Shown: in pieces, positions 51,616 through 59,713 of the stretch | Numbering within the stretch: position 1 is the stretch's first letter | Layout: every line of letters begins with the position of its first letter | Source of the DNA: Coriobacteriaceae bacterium | Lineage (GTDB): Bacteria; Actinomycetota; Coriobacteriia; Coriobacteriales; QAMH01 | Length of the DNA: 64,000 nt | Assembly: GCA_025992705.1 (NCBI GenBank) | Contig: DAJPGJ010000001.1 | Location: 124,001 to 188,000, forward strand | Direction: 5' to 3' | Position numbers and translations under genes: made by a program | Notes under the pieces: model-generated | Databases searched by the model: none | Told to the model about the DNA's origin: nothing | What the model saw: only the letters and a program-made list of their open reading frames with translations

Positions 51616-51643
51616 ATTGTACGGACGAAGGCGCTTGCTTCCA
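51616..51643 (-). promoter_or_regulatory. Candidate promoter for the gene at 51551
   Basis: On the minus strand TGGAAG (51638-51643) and TACAAT (51616-51621) are 16 bp apart, and CGTCCGTACAAT matches the promoter candidate at 22286-22314 word for word around the -10. Confidence 0.4.
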
Positions 51644-51737
51644 GGGGATATTTGCCCGAACGGATAAAGGCGCAAGGTAGAGCGCCCGTGAGGGCAACCC
51701 TGTCACAAAACCGTCATCTGCCCTTCACTGCTCCTCG

Positions 51738-51766
51738 ACAAAACGGGGCCACCCGAAGGCGGCCCC
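51738..51766 (-). terminator. Terminator of the 881-residue LRR gene
   Basis: CGGGGCCGCC and GGTGGCCCCG pair around TTCG, and the minus strand continues GTTTTGT. It is 57 bp past the stop at 51823. Confidence 0.85.
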
Positions 51767-51822
51767 GAAGCGACTGGCGCGTGTCAAGGAGTCAGACCCC
51801 TGACCTATGTTCATGCAATCGG

Positions 51823-54468
51823 CTAGCCAATCCCGTACCAAGCGATGCCTTCGCCAAACCAGCCAAGGGCAACCAGATAGCCACGCTCGAAGTCGTTCGT
51901 GGTGTAGTGGTGATTGTTCGCGAACTCGTTGGGATTGTAGACGCGATACAGTGGCACCGCATGATTGGGATCGGAATACCAGCCGATGCCCTCTTCGTTC
52001 CAACCGGCAGCGATGAGGCTGTCGCGCTCGACGGTCGAGAGCGTGTAGTGGTGCTCGCCCGCGTTCGGGTTGTAGAGACGATAGACCGCGTCGCCGGTCT
52101 TGGGCGCCGTCCAACCCTGGCCCTCATCGTTCCAACCCACGCTGATCAGATGCTGACGCTCGACCGTGCTGGCCGTGAAGAAGTGCTCGCCAGAATTGGG
52201 ATTGTAGAGGCGGTACATGGCAGTGGACTCAACCTGCGCGGGCTTGTCGGGATTATCCGGTGTGTCGGGGTTATCCGGATTATCGGGATTGTCCGGGGTA
52301 TCCGGCGTGTCGGGCTTGGGAGCCTCGACGATCTCATAGTTGGCCTCGAGCGTGCCCGTGTAATTGCCCTTACCGGTGACTTTGATGGTCTTCTTGCCGA
52401 CCTTCACGCGGTCGCTCGGCAGCGTCACGTCATAATCGGTACCGGCCGTGAGCGTCTTGTCGCCGCACTTCACGGTCACGGTCGGGGTCTTGTCCTTGCC
52501 GTCGTAGGTGAACTTGGTGGCAGAGAGCTCCACCTTGCTGATGGTGGCAGGAGCAATCTCGTAGCTGGCCTCGACCTCGCCCGCGTAGTTGCCCTTGGCG
52601 ATGGCCTTGACGGTCTTGGTGCCGGCGGTGACGCGATCGGTGGGAAGCGTCAGCTCGTAGTCGATGCCGGCAACGAGCGTCTTGTCGCCCGCCTTGACCG
52701 TGATGGCAGGCGTCTTGTCGGTGCCGTCGTAGGTGAACTTGTCGGCAGAGAGCTCGATCTTGTCGATGTCAGCCGCAACGATCTCGTAGTCCATCTCGAG
52801 CATGCCCTTGAAGTTGCCCTTTGCGGTGATCTTCACGGTCTTCGTGCCGATGTTGGTGATGTCGTCCGACGTGGCAACGTCGAAGTCGGTCTCCGGGTCG
52901 AGCACGAGCTCGCCAGCCTTGACGGTAAGGACGGGCACTTGCTCGGTGCCGTCGTACGTGAGCTTGTCGGCGTCGAGGGTGAGGTCGGTGATGGCGGCGG
53001 GGGTGATTTCGTAGTCGATGGTTTGCGCAGCACCCGCATACGCACCGACACCAGCAATGTTCAACGTTTTCTCGCCAACATTTACAGCATCGGTGGGGGC
53101 CACTACGGCATAATCTGTTCCCTCCACGAGTGTTCTATCGCCGCTCTTCACAACCACGATTGGTGTCTTTGCGGTTCCGTCATAAGTGAAGACAGTCTCA
53201 TCTGGCACTGCAGAAGTAAAGGTCATCTCACGAGTATAAGTACTCTCAATTCCATTGCGCTCTGTTGCGATCTGATGTGCAGTATATGCAACTCCATCAT
53301 CCGACGATTTCCAGCTTCCCGCAGGTAACGCACTTGCTTCGCCTACAAAAGCAAACGTGCCGCCAAGCATTACCTCCGTGAGAGCCTCGCAATCACCGAA
53401 CAAGGAGTTCATGCTCGTCACATTCGTAGTGTTGAAGCTCGAGAGATTCAGCGTCTTAAGTGCAGCACAGCCAGCAAACATGCTGTCCATATCCGTTACA
53501 TTGGCCGTATCGAAATTCGAGAGGTCGAGAGTAGCGAGCGCGGCACAGTCTTCGAACATGCGAGCCATGGTTGTTGCGCTTGCCGTGGCGATGTTCGTCA
53601 GATCAAGACTTTCGAGAGCAGCGCAGCCGGAAAAGACGCCACTCATGTCCGTAACACCCTTCATGCCGAGCGCGGGTAGCTTAAGCGTGACCAGGGAACC
53701 GCAGCCAGAGAACATGTCTTTCGCAGCCGTGACGCTTGTCATATTGAATCCAGAGAGGTCGAGAGAGGCGAGCGCCAAGCAGCCTGCGAACATGGACTGC
53801 ATGTTGATGACGCTTTGGGTATTAATGCCCGTAAGGTCAAGCGTCTTGAGTGCCGAGCAGCCAGCAAACATACTCTGCATGTCTTTGACACTGGCAGTGT
53901 TGATGCCGGCGATGGTGAGGCTTCTCAAAGCCGTGCAGTCTTTGAACATGCTCTGCATGTTCGTAACACTTTGCGTATTGAGACCGGCGATGTTCACAGC
54001 CGGCAGCGCCGTGCAACCCTCGAACATCGAGCTCATGTCAGTTGCCTGTGACGTGTCGAAATCAGAGAAGTTCACGAATACGAGCGAGGTGCAGTTCGCG
54101 AACAACCTGTGCAGCCCTTGGCCGCTTGTGATGCCAGGGCCAAAGAAGACGTACTTGATATCGGCTGCATGGTCTTGCCAGGGGGCCGCGTAGACATTCC
54201 CGAGCGTACCCGTGCCGGATTCCGGCGCCTTGATGGAAAGCTCACCATTAGCGCCAATCGACCATGTGCAATTTCCCCCTTCAAACGTGCCCTCGGCAAT
54301 GGGACCGGGCGTCGGGTCGACCGGATTGGTCACCTCCTCCGCAGGCTGCACCTGCGGCTCTGCCGGATTGGCAAACGCTGCTGCCGGCACAAGGCTCGTG
54401 ACAAGCGCAACCGCAAAAGCGCATGCGGCAAGCTTGCGCAGGATTTCCATGGACTGTCTCTTGATCAT
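51823..54468 (-). CDS. Exported BspA-type LRR protein with four Ig-like repeats and DUF5648
   Basis: The 881-residue product has a signal peptide (1 to about 33), a CTWSIGANGELSIKAP cap, about eleven leucine-rich repeats (100-380), a VAYTAHQIATERNGIESTYT linker, four tandem Ig-like repeats (about 408-715; units such as KFTYDGTDKTPAITVKAGDK), an Asn/Pro/Asp tract and a C-terminal DUF5648 (about 750-881). The four Ig-like units are close to each other in sequence, suggesting recent tandem duplication. The ATG at 54468 has GGGAGG seven bases upstream. It is the first gene of the cluster on this strand. Confidence 0.9.
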   Translation of the reverse strand: MIKRQSMEILRKLAACAFAVALVTSLVPAAAFANPAEPQVQPAEEVTNPVDPTPGPIAEGTFEGGNCTWSIGANGELSIKAPESGTGTLGNVYAAPWQDHAADIKYVFFGPGITSGQGLHRLFANCTSLVFVNFSDFDTSQATDMSSMFEGCTALPAVNIAGLNTQSVTNMQSMFKDCTALRSLTIAGINTASVKDMQSMFAGCSALKTLDLTGINTQSVINMQSMFAGCLALASLDLSGFNMTSVTAAKDMFSGCGSLVTLKLPALGMKGVTDMSGVFSGCAALESLDLTNIATASATTMARMFEDCAALATLDLSNFDTANVTDMDSMFAGCAALKTLNLSSFNTTNVTSMNSLFGDCEALTEVMLGGTFAFVGEASALPAGSWKSSDDGVAYTAHQIATERNGIESTYTREMTFTSAVPDETVFTYDGTAKTPIVVVKSGDRTLVEGTDYAVVAPTDAVNVGEKTLNIAGVGAYAGAAQTIDYEITPAAITDLTLDADKLTYDGTEQVPVLTVKAGELVLDPETDFDVATSDDITNIGTKTVKITAKGNFKGMLEMDYEIVAADIDKIELSADKFTYDGTDKTPAITVKAGDKTLVAGIDYELTLPTDRVTAGTKTVKAIAKGNYAGEVEASYEIAPATISKVELSATKFTYDGKDKTPTVTVKCGDKTLTAGTDYDVTLPSDRVKVGKKTIKVTGKGNYTGTLEANYEIVEAPKPDTPDTPDNPDNPDNPDTPDNPDKPAQVESTAMYRLYNPNSGEHFFTASTVERQHLISVGWNDEGQGWTAPKTGDAVYRLYNPNAGEHHYTLSTVERDSLIAAGWNEEGIGWYSDPNHAVPLYRVYNPNEFANNHHYTTNDFERGYLVALGWFGEGIAWYGIG

Positions 54469-54645
54469 GGCTGACCTCCCAGAACTAGGAACTCATCTCT
54501 TCACGATGTATTTGCCTGACCGGATGGTGCCTGCGACCACCCTTCTCTCGCAAGGTTTTTCAGGACTGAAGGCTGCAAGTGGAGTGCCCACTTCGATATG
54601 TGGGGCGCATACAAAGCATCGGCAAAGGACTTCACCTCTATGCTA

Positions 54646-54660
54646 GAATACATTGTATTC
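54646..54660. promoter_or_regulatory. Candidate autoregulatory operator of the toxin-antitoxin genes
   Basis: GAATACA-T-TGTATTC is a perfect 15-bp palindrome 17 bp upstream of the antitoxin ATG, next to a TATGCT/TAGAAT -10-like stretch. RelB-type antitoxins usually bind such sites over their own promoter. Confidence 0.6.
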
Positions 54661-54677
54661 ACGCTAAGGAGGCTGCC

Positions 54678-54893
54678 ATGACGACCATGACCATGAGAGT
54701 AGACGACATCGACGCAGCCCTCGTGCGTAAATACGCAAAGTTCGAGGGCAAAACCATCTCTGATTTCATTCGTGACGCCGTCTTCGAAAGCATCGAGGAC
54801 AAAGAGGATCTTGCAGCCCTGCGAGCTGCTGTAGCCGAGGATGATGGAACGCGCTACAGCCACGAAGACGCGCTCGCGGAGCTGGGCCTTTAA
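54678..54893 (+). CDS. Antitoxin, RelB/DUF6290-type ribbon-helix-helix protein
   Basis: From the ATG at 54678 (GGAGG five bases upstream) the product is 71 residues. The N terminus MTTMTMRVDD..ALVRKYAKFEGKTISDFIRDAV fits a ribbon-helix-helix DNA-binding fold, and the acidic C terminus would wrap the toxin. Its TAA overlaps the toxin ATG by one base, so translation is coupled. I cannot decide between RelB and DUF6290 naming from memory. Confidence 0.88.
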   Translation: MTTMTMRVDDIDAALVRKYAKFEGKTISDFIRDAVFESIEDKEDLAALRAAVAEDDGTRYSHEDALAELGL

Positions 54894-55162
54894 TGGCATA
54901 TCGTGTTGAATACTCAAAGGCCGCACTCAAGCAGCTCAAGAAAATGGACCGATTCGATGCCCGTCTCATCACATCGTGGATCGGCAAGCATCTTGACGGT
55001 ATCGATGACCCGCGCATCTACGGCAAAGGGCTATCGGGTAATCGCTCGGGAGAATGGCGATATCACGTTGGCGAATACCGTATTCTCTGCATTATCAAGG
55101 ACGATGTGCTAGTCGTAGAGGTGTTCTCGATAGGGCATCGAAGCAACGTATACAAACGCTAA
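54893..55162 (+). CDS. Toxin, RelE/ParE superfamily
   Basis: The 89-residue product has the RelE/ParE fold pattern: an N-terminal VEYSKAALKQLKKMDR helix, a central GEWRYHVGEYRILCII strand region with the basic Arg residues of RelE-type ribosome-dependent mRNA interferases, and a C-terminal GHRSNVYKR. The RelE rather than ParE class is likely from the GxYRI..I strand, but not certain. It follows the antitoxin with a one-base overlap and is unrelated to the DUF5648 genes upstream. Confidence 0.9.
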   Translation: MAYRVEYSKAALKQLKKMDRFDARLITSWIGKHLDGIDDPRIYGKGLSGNRSGEWRYHVGEYRILCIIKDDVLVVEVFSIGHRSNVYKR

Positions 55163-55183
55163 CCCACGCACACCCTGCTGACG

Positions 55184-55222
55184 AAAAACGACGCCGCAGA
55201 CCCAAAAAATGAGTCTGCGGCG
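55184..55222. terminator. Bidirectional terminator between toxin and ferritin genes
   Basis: CGCCGCAGAC and GTCTGCGGCG form a 10-bp perfect stem (55192-55222). On the minus strand it is followed by TCGTTTTTCG, serving the ferritin gene. A second small hairpin TAGACCC/GGGTCTA is at 55259-55278. Confidence 0.8.
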
Positions 55223-55310
55223 AACCATTTCGGCGAAAGATGTCGCTTTTATCTTGTATAGACCCATTTAGGGGTCTACGCGGACTTTTCTTGGCAGCCA
55301 GCCTGCCCGT

Positions 55311-55826
55311 CTACTCTGCGGCAAGCGGGGAGGGCGTGCTGTACGTGCGCGCCAGATACTCCTGGTCAAGCTCGTAGAGCGACTTGGCATCCGAGCCGAA
55401 GAGCTTCATCTTCGTGACCATGTCGGTCGCGTTGACCTCCTCCTCGAGTTGCTCGTCGATGAACCAATCGAGGAACTTCATCGTACGGAAGTCGTTGACC
55501 TCCTTGGCGGCGGCGTAGATGTCGTTGATGAGGCTCGTGACGTAGCGCTCGTGCTCGAGACCGGCCTCAAGCGGCTCGAGATGGTTCTTGAAGGTCTTGT
55601 CCGGCTGGTCAATGGCCTTGAGCACCACCTTGCAGTCGTTATCGAGGAGATACTTGCGGAAGATGAGAGCGTGATCGCGCTCCTCGGCCGCCTGGATGAG
55701 GTACCAGTTCTCGTAGCCATCGAGGCCCTCGTCCGCATAGTAGTCTGCGAAGGAGAGGTACAGGTACGCCGAGTACAGCTCCTTGTTGATCTGATCGTTG
55801 ATGAGTTCGTATACCTTGGAATCCAT
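55311..55826 (-). CDS. ftnA: Ferritin
   Basis: From the ATG at 55826 (AAAGGA six bases upstream) the product is 171 residues, normal for bacterial ferritin. The four-helix bundle carries the ferroxidase residues: Glu in NKELYSAYLYLS, Glu and His in QAAEERDHALIF, and the Glu of the EEV segment (QLEEEVNATDMV). There is no sign of the Met haem ligand that would mark a bacterioferritin. Ferritin stores iron as ferric mineral in the cytosol. It is transcribed alone, bounded by the terminator at 55184-55222. Confidence 0.93.
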   Translation of the reverse strand: MDSKVYELINDQINKELYSAYLYLSFADYYADEGLDGYENWYLIQAAEERDHALIFRKYLLDNDCKVVLKAIDQPDKTFKNHLEPLEAGLEHERYVTSLINDIYAAAKEVNDFRTMKFLDWFIDEQLEEEVNATDMVTKMKLFGSDAKSLYELDQEYLARTYSTPSPLAAE

Positions 55827-55884
55827 GATTCGTCCTTTCTTGATAAGAATGTCGAGGACTTCATGATAGCGCGAATAATCGCGC

Positions 55885-57093
55885 TTAGCGGGTTTTCGCA
55901 AGTTCTTCTTGAATCGTCTCGTCAAAAAGCTCCGGGAAGCTCTTGAGCTTGAGCGTGAGAATGCGCATGAGCGACTGGTCGACGCGCTCCATGGGAATGC
56001 GACCGCCGTTGATGGCATCCACCAGCCCTGCATAGGCGGCATCGAATTCGGATGGCATGAGCGCGATGTCACAGCCGGCCTCAATGGCTGCGACGCCCAC
56101 GTCGCCCGGCGAGCAGAACTCGAGCAGCGCGCCCATCCCGAGCGAATCCGTCGTCACGACGCCATCGTAGCCAATCTCGTCACGAAGTATCCCCTGCACG
56201 ATGTCCGGCGAAATCGAGGCCGGAATGGCACTGCCCGTGATTTGCGGGAGCGATAGATGCCCCACCATCACCATGGGAACGCCTGCCACGATGGCCGCCA
56301 CGAAAGGCGCTAGCTGCGCCGCGAGCTCCTCACGCGTCTTGTTGGAGTAGATCGAGCTCGCATGGCTATCGTTCTCCGGATCCCCGATGCCGGGAAAGTG
56401 TTTGGCGCAACACAGGATCCCCTCGTCTTCGAAGGCCTCGATCTGCGCTGCGGCCATGCGACCCACGAGAGATGCCTCGGCACCAAACGAGCGACGCCGC
56501 ATGTTGCTGGACTCGCTCGTGGCGACATCGCATGAGGGAGCGAAGTCGACGTTAAAGCCAAGGTCGCGCAGGGCGATGGCGATAGTGCGCGCGGTCTCGC
56601 GGGCCACAGCCACGTCGCCGGTCGCGCCGATATCACGAGCATCGCCGATGAATGGCGAGTCGAACCCCGGTTTGCCGCCAATGCGCTGGACTGTTCCGCC
56701 TTCCTCGTCAACGCAAAGGAACGGCGGCATCATGCCAAGCTCGCCTGCCACGACCTGCGTGTCGGCAAGCATCGTGCTGGTCTGCGCAGAATCGACGATG
56801 TTACCGTCGAAGTAGGTGAGGCCGCAGACGGGATGCGCCTGCAAGCCCTCGCGAAAGACGTCGTCAACTCCCAGGGAAAGCTCCGTCCCGCTGATCTGCT
56901 CAGGCGTCACGATGAAGAGCTGCGCGGCTTTTTCCTCCGCAGTCATCTCGTCGATGAGAAGCCGTGCGAGGTCACGCTCGGGAAATGTGGGGGGCGCTGG
57001 CCTTGGGGACGAACAGCCCGTGGTCGCAACACCACAGATGGTAGCCGCTGCAAGGCCGCATGCTTCGAGAAATCGACGTCGGGTAAGGTTCAT
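55885..57093 (-). CDS. nagZ: GH3 beta-N-acetylhexosaminidase lipoprotein (NagZ type)
   Basis: The 402-residue product has a twin-arginine-type start (TRRRFLEACG) and a lipobox-like TTGC at about residue 27, so it is probably an exported lipoprotein. The GH3 catalytic part shows FLCVDEEGGTVQR, the KHFPG motif and the nucleophile region VTTDSLGMGAL. GH3 hexosaminidases remove GlcNAc from muropeptides. As a lipoprotein it would act outside, unlike cytosolic Gram-negative NagZ. It begins 20 bp after the SmtB-type gene stop on the same strand and may be read through from it. Confidence 0.9.
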   Translation of the reverse strand: MNLTRRRFLEACGLAAATICGVATTGCSSPRPAPPTFPERDLARLLIDEMTAEEKAAQLFIVTPEQISGTELSLGVDDVFREGLQAHPVCGLTYFDGNIVDSAQTSTMLADTQVVAGELGMMPPFLCVDEEGGTVQRIGGKPGFDSPFIGDARDIGATGDVAVARETARTIAIALRDLGFNVDFAPSCDVATSESSNMRRRSFGAEASLVGRMAAAQIEAFEDEGILCCAKHFPGIGDPENDSHASSIYSNKTREELAAQLAPFVAAIVAGVPMVMVGHLSLPQITGSAIPASISPDIVQGILRDEIGYDGVVTTDSLGMGALLEFCSPGDVGVAAIEAGCDIALMPSEFDAAYAGLVDAINGGRIPMERVDQSLMRILTLKLKSFPELFDETIQEELAKTR

Positions 57094-57113
57094 GGTTCCT
57101 GCCGAGGTGCGGC

Positions 57114-57419
57114 CTACTCGGTCACGTGCTCCATGCCGAGCGAGAGAATCGACACGACATGGTCGTCAGCCAGCGAGTAGAAGACTTCCTTGCCCTGGCG
57201 ATGGTCGATGACGAGATTGCCCTGGCGCAACATGCGCAGATGATGGCTCACGGCGGCGGCGCTCATGTTCATCTGGGCAGCAACATCGCCCACGCATTTT
57301 TCTCCATCGAGCAGAATGTTGAGGATCTTCACGCGCGTGGGGTCGGAGAACATCTTGAAAAGACCGGCCAGGTCGGTCATGAGTTCGTCATTTTGCTTGT
57401 CAGCCGCTTGGGCAGCCAT
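57114..57419 (-). CDS. smtB: ArsR/SmtB-family zinc-type metal repressor
   Basis: The 101-residue product has a winged helix with SDPTRVKILNILL and SAAAVSHHLRMLRQ. The C-terminal helix reads DDHVVSILSLGMEHVTE, giving D-x-H-x10-H-x2-E. That is the alpha5 site of SmtB and CzrA, so zinc (or cobalt) is the likely signal; the Cys in EKCVGDV lacks the partner residues of the CadC alpha3 site. The ATG at 57419 has GGGAGG six bases upstream. It follows the P1B ATPase gene across 77 bp that contain a palindromic repeat, and most likely represses it. Confidence 0.93.
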   Translation of the reverse strand: MAAQAADKQNDELMTDLAGLFKMFSDPTRVKILNILLDGEKCVGDVAAQMNMSAAAVSHHLRMLRQGNLVIDHRQGKEVFYSLADDHVVSILSLGMEHVTE

Positions 57420-57465
57420 CGGATGCCTCCCGCATTATCGGATGCGAGTATTGTACCCGATACGA

Positions 57466-57565
57466 TGTGTCAGGGGGTCAGACCCCATGACACACACTAC
57501 GGCGCTACGCGCCTCCGGTCGAAATGACAAGAGAGACCCGCCGCTTCGCTCGAAATGACAAGGGG
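57466..57565. repeat. Mixed palindromic repeat (GGGGTCAGACCCC type plus family C)
   Basis: TGTGTCAGGGGGTCAGACCCC and a following ATGACACA form a palindrome between the ATPase and SmtB genes. Family C words CTCCGGTCGAAATGACAAG and CGCTTCGCTCGAAATGACAA follow, reaching into the 3' end of the ATPase frame. Confidence 0.8.
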
Positions 57566-59590
57566 TGCGCGCAGCAGGCGCATGGCGTTGAGGACGCAGA
57601 GCATAGCGACACCGGTATCGGCGAAAACGGCCATCCACATGTTGGCGATGCCGAGGGCACCGAGCACGAAGACCGCGAACTTCACGGCAATGGCGAACAC
57701 CACGTTCTCCCGCGCGTTGACAACCGTCTTGCGCGAGAGCTTCACCGCATCGGCAATGCGTGCGGGATTATCGTCCATGAGCACGATGTCAGCTGCCTCG
57801 ATAGCCGCGTCTGAGCCCATGGCTCCCATGGCGATGCCAACATCGGCACGGGCAAGCGCCGGAGCATCGTTGATGCCGTCTCCCACAAACGCGAGCGTCT
57901 CCTTGGAGCCAGCACCCTTCTGTACCAGAAGCTCCTCGACCTTGGCGACCTTGTCACCCGGCAGCAATTGCGCGAAGAAGCGGTCGATTCCGAGCTTCGA
58001 GGCGATGCGCTGGGCGACGGGCTCCTTGTCGCCCGTGAGCATGACCGTATCGCGCACGCCGAGGGCCTTGAGCTCCTCGATGGCCTCGCGAGCCTGGGGT
58101 TTGATCTCGTCGGAAACCACCAGGTATCCCAGGTAGATCCCGTCGAGCGCGACGTGAATGACGGTTCCGGGCTGATCAGAGCTCGTCCAGACGATGCCCT
58201 CGCGGTCCATGAGCTTGTCGTTGCCGACGCAGATGCGACCCTCCACGCACTCGGCGCACAGGCCATGGCCCGGCGTCTCGGCAACCTCGTCACTGTGCTC
58301 GGGCAGGTTCAAGGTCGGAGATATGCCGAGGCGCTCGGCATACGCGTCGCAGATGGACTGCGCGATCGGATGCGTCGAGCGCTGCTCCACATGAGCGGCA
58401 AGCCCCAGCAGACGCTCGGGCGTGACGCCCTCGACCGGGGCGATTGCCTCGACATGAAACTTTCCCTGCGTGAGCGTGCCGGTCTTGTCGAAGACGACGG
58501 TCTCGACCCGGGCGAGCTGCTCGAGATAGTTGCCGCCTTTTGCGAGCACGCCTCGACGGGAAAGGCTGCCTATGCCGCAATAGAAGCTCAAAGGCACCGA
58601 GATAACCAGCGCACAGGGGCACGAGATGACAAGGAAGACGCAGGCGCGCTCGATGAAGTCAGCCCATATGGCCGGATTGGCGGGCCCGAGCACGAGCGGC
58701 GGAACGACGGCGAGCAGAAGCGCCGCGCCCACGACGATGGGCGTGTAGACACGGGCGAAGCGGCGGACGAAGGCCTCGGTCTTCGCCTTCTTGGAGGCAG
58801 CATTGGTCACCATGTCGAGCACGCGCGAAACGGCGGAATCCTCGAAGGGCCGTGTCACGCGCACGTGTAGCGTGTTCGTCCCGTTGACAAAGCCGGAGAG
58901 CACTTCCTGGCCTGGTTCGAGGAAGCTTGGCATCGACTCGCCCGTGAGTGCCGAGGTGTCGAGCTCACTCGCCCCCTTCACGATGATTCCATCGAGCGGC
59001 ACGCGCTCACCGGCGATGACGACGATGATATCGCCCACCTTGACATCCTCCGGATCGACGCGCTTGATGACGCCGGCCTCCTCGACGTTTGCGTACGTTG
59101 CCTTGATCTCGACGAGAGATGAGATCGACTTGCGCGAGTTATCGACCGCCCGGTCTTGGAACCACTCGCCCACCTGGTAGAACAGCATGACGGCGACGGC
59201 TTCCGCTGCCTCGCCAATCGCAAATGCCGCGATGGTGGCCACCGCCATGAGAAACTGTTCGTCGAGCAGCTCGCGACGAGCGATGCCCTTGGCGGCACCG
59301 ATGAGGACGGGCAATCCAACCATCAGATAGGGGACGAGGAAGACCACATACTTGACCCAGGTAATGTCCATGATGCCGAGAGGGTTGACGAAGTTGGCCA
59401 CGAGACCCGCCACGTAAATGCAGGCGGTCACCACGATGAGCCTGAGCGTGACCTCCCATCCGCCACCCTCGTCATGACAGTGGCAGTGGCCGTCATCATG
59501 CACGTGGTCATGACCATGGCTCTGCCCATGATCATGATCGTGTCCATGACAATGACAGTGATCGTCCTTGCATACCGCCGCGTCGCTCAT
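57497..59590 (-). CDS. zntA: P1B-type heavy-metal ATPase (Zn/Cd/Pb type)
   Basis: From the ATG at 59590 (GGGGA four bases upstream) the product is 697 residues. It starts with a His-rich segment of about 40 residues (runs such as HDHDHGQSHGHD) and has no HMA Cys-x-x-Cys domain. Membrane helices, TGES actuator motif, CPC ion site, DKTGT phosphorylation site, HP motif, TGD and GDGINDAPAL follow, as in P1B-2 exporters. The C-terminal 20 or so residues (SEAAGLSCHFDRRRVAP) are encoded by a family C repeat, so the original stop was probably overrun. SmtB gene downstream and the operator candidate at 59610-59636 support zinc or cadmium export. Confidence 0.92.
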   Translation of the reverse strand: MSDAAVCKDDHCHCHGHDHDHGQSHGHDHVHDDGHCHCHDEGGGWEVTLRLIVVTACIYVAGLVANFVNPLGIMDITWVKYVVFLVPYLMVGLPVLIGAAKGIARRELLDEQFLMAVATIAAFAIGEAAEAVAVMLFYQVGEWFQDRAVDNSRKSISSLVEIKATYANVEEAGVIKRVDPEDVKVGDIIVVIAGERVPLDGIIVKGASELDTSALTGESMPSFLEPGQEVLSGFVNGTNTLHVRVTRPFEDSAVSRVLDMVTNAASKKAKTEAFVRRFARVYTPIVVGAALLLAVVPPLVLGPANPAIWADFIERACVFLVISCPCALVISVPLSFYCGIGSLSRRGVLAKGGNYLEQLARVETVVFDKTGTLTQGKFHVEAIAPVEGVTPERLLGLAAHVEQRSTHPIAQSICDAYAERLGISPTLNLPEHSDEVAETPGHGLCAECVEGRICVGNDKLMDREGIVWTSSDQPGTVIHVALDGIYLGYLVVSDEIKPQAREAIEELKALGVRDTVMLTGDKEPVAQRIASKLGIDRFFAQLLPGDKVAKVEELLVQKGAGSKETLAFVGDGINDAPALARADVGIAMGAMGSDAAIEAADIVLMDDNPARIADAVKLSRKTVVNARENVVFAIAVKFAVFVLGALGIANMWMAVFADTGVAMLCVLNAMRLLRAPLVISSEAAGLSCHFDRRRVAP

Positions 59591-59609
59591 GACTCCCCTT
59601 TTCGACAAA

Positions 59610-59636
59610 ACATTCAAACGCTCAAACATTCAAACG
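59610..59636 (-). promoter_or_regulatory. Candidate SmtB-type operator upstream of zntA
   Basis: On the minus strand three 8-bp units TTTGAATG, TTTGAGCG and TTTGAATG are adjacent, 20-46 bp upstream of the ATPase start. SmtB/ArsR proteins commonly bind TTGAA-containing sites in this position. Confidence 0.45.
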
Positions 59637-59713
59637 AACTTTTGATGATTGTGAAGTAAACAGCAAATGAAAAGGAGTGTCAAGGAAAGATTTGTATTTG
59701 TTCGCGCGGAGGA

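Noticed and set aside
51331..53328. A 665-codon + strand frame opposite the LRR genes
   Set aside because: It crosses the gap between two real genes and their terminator, and its repeats are the complement of DUF5648 and Ig-like codons.
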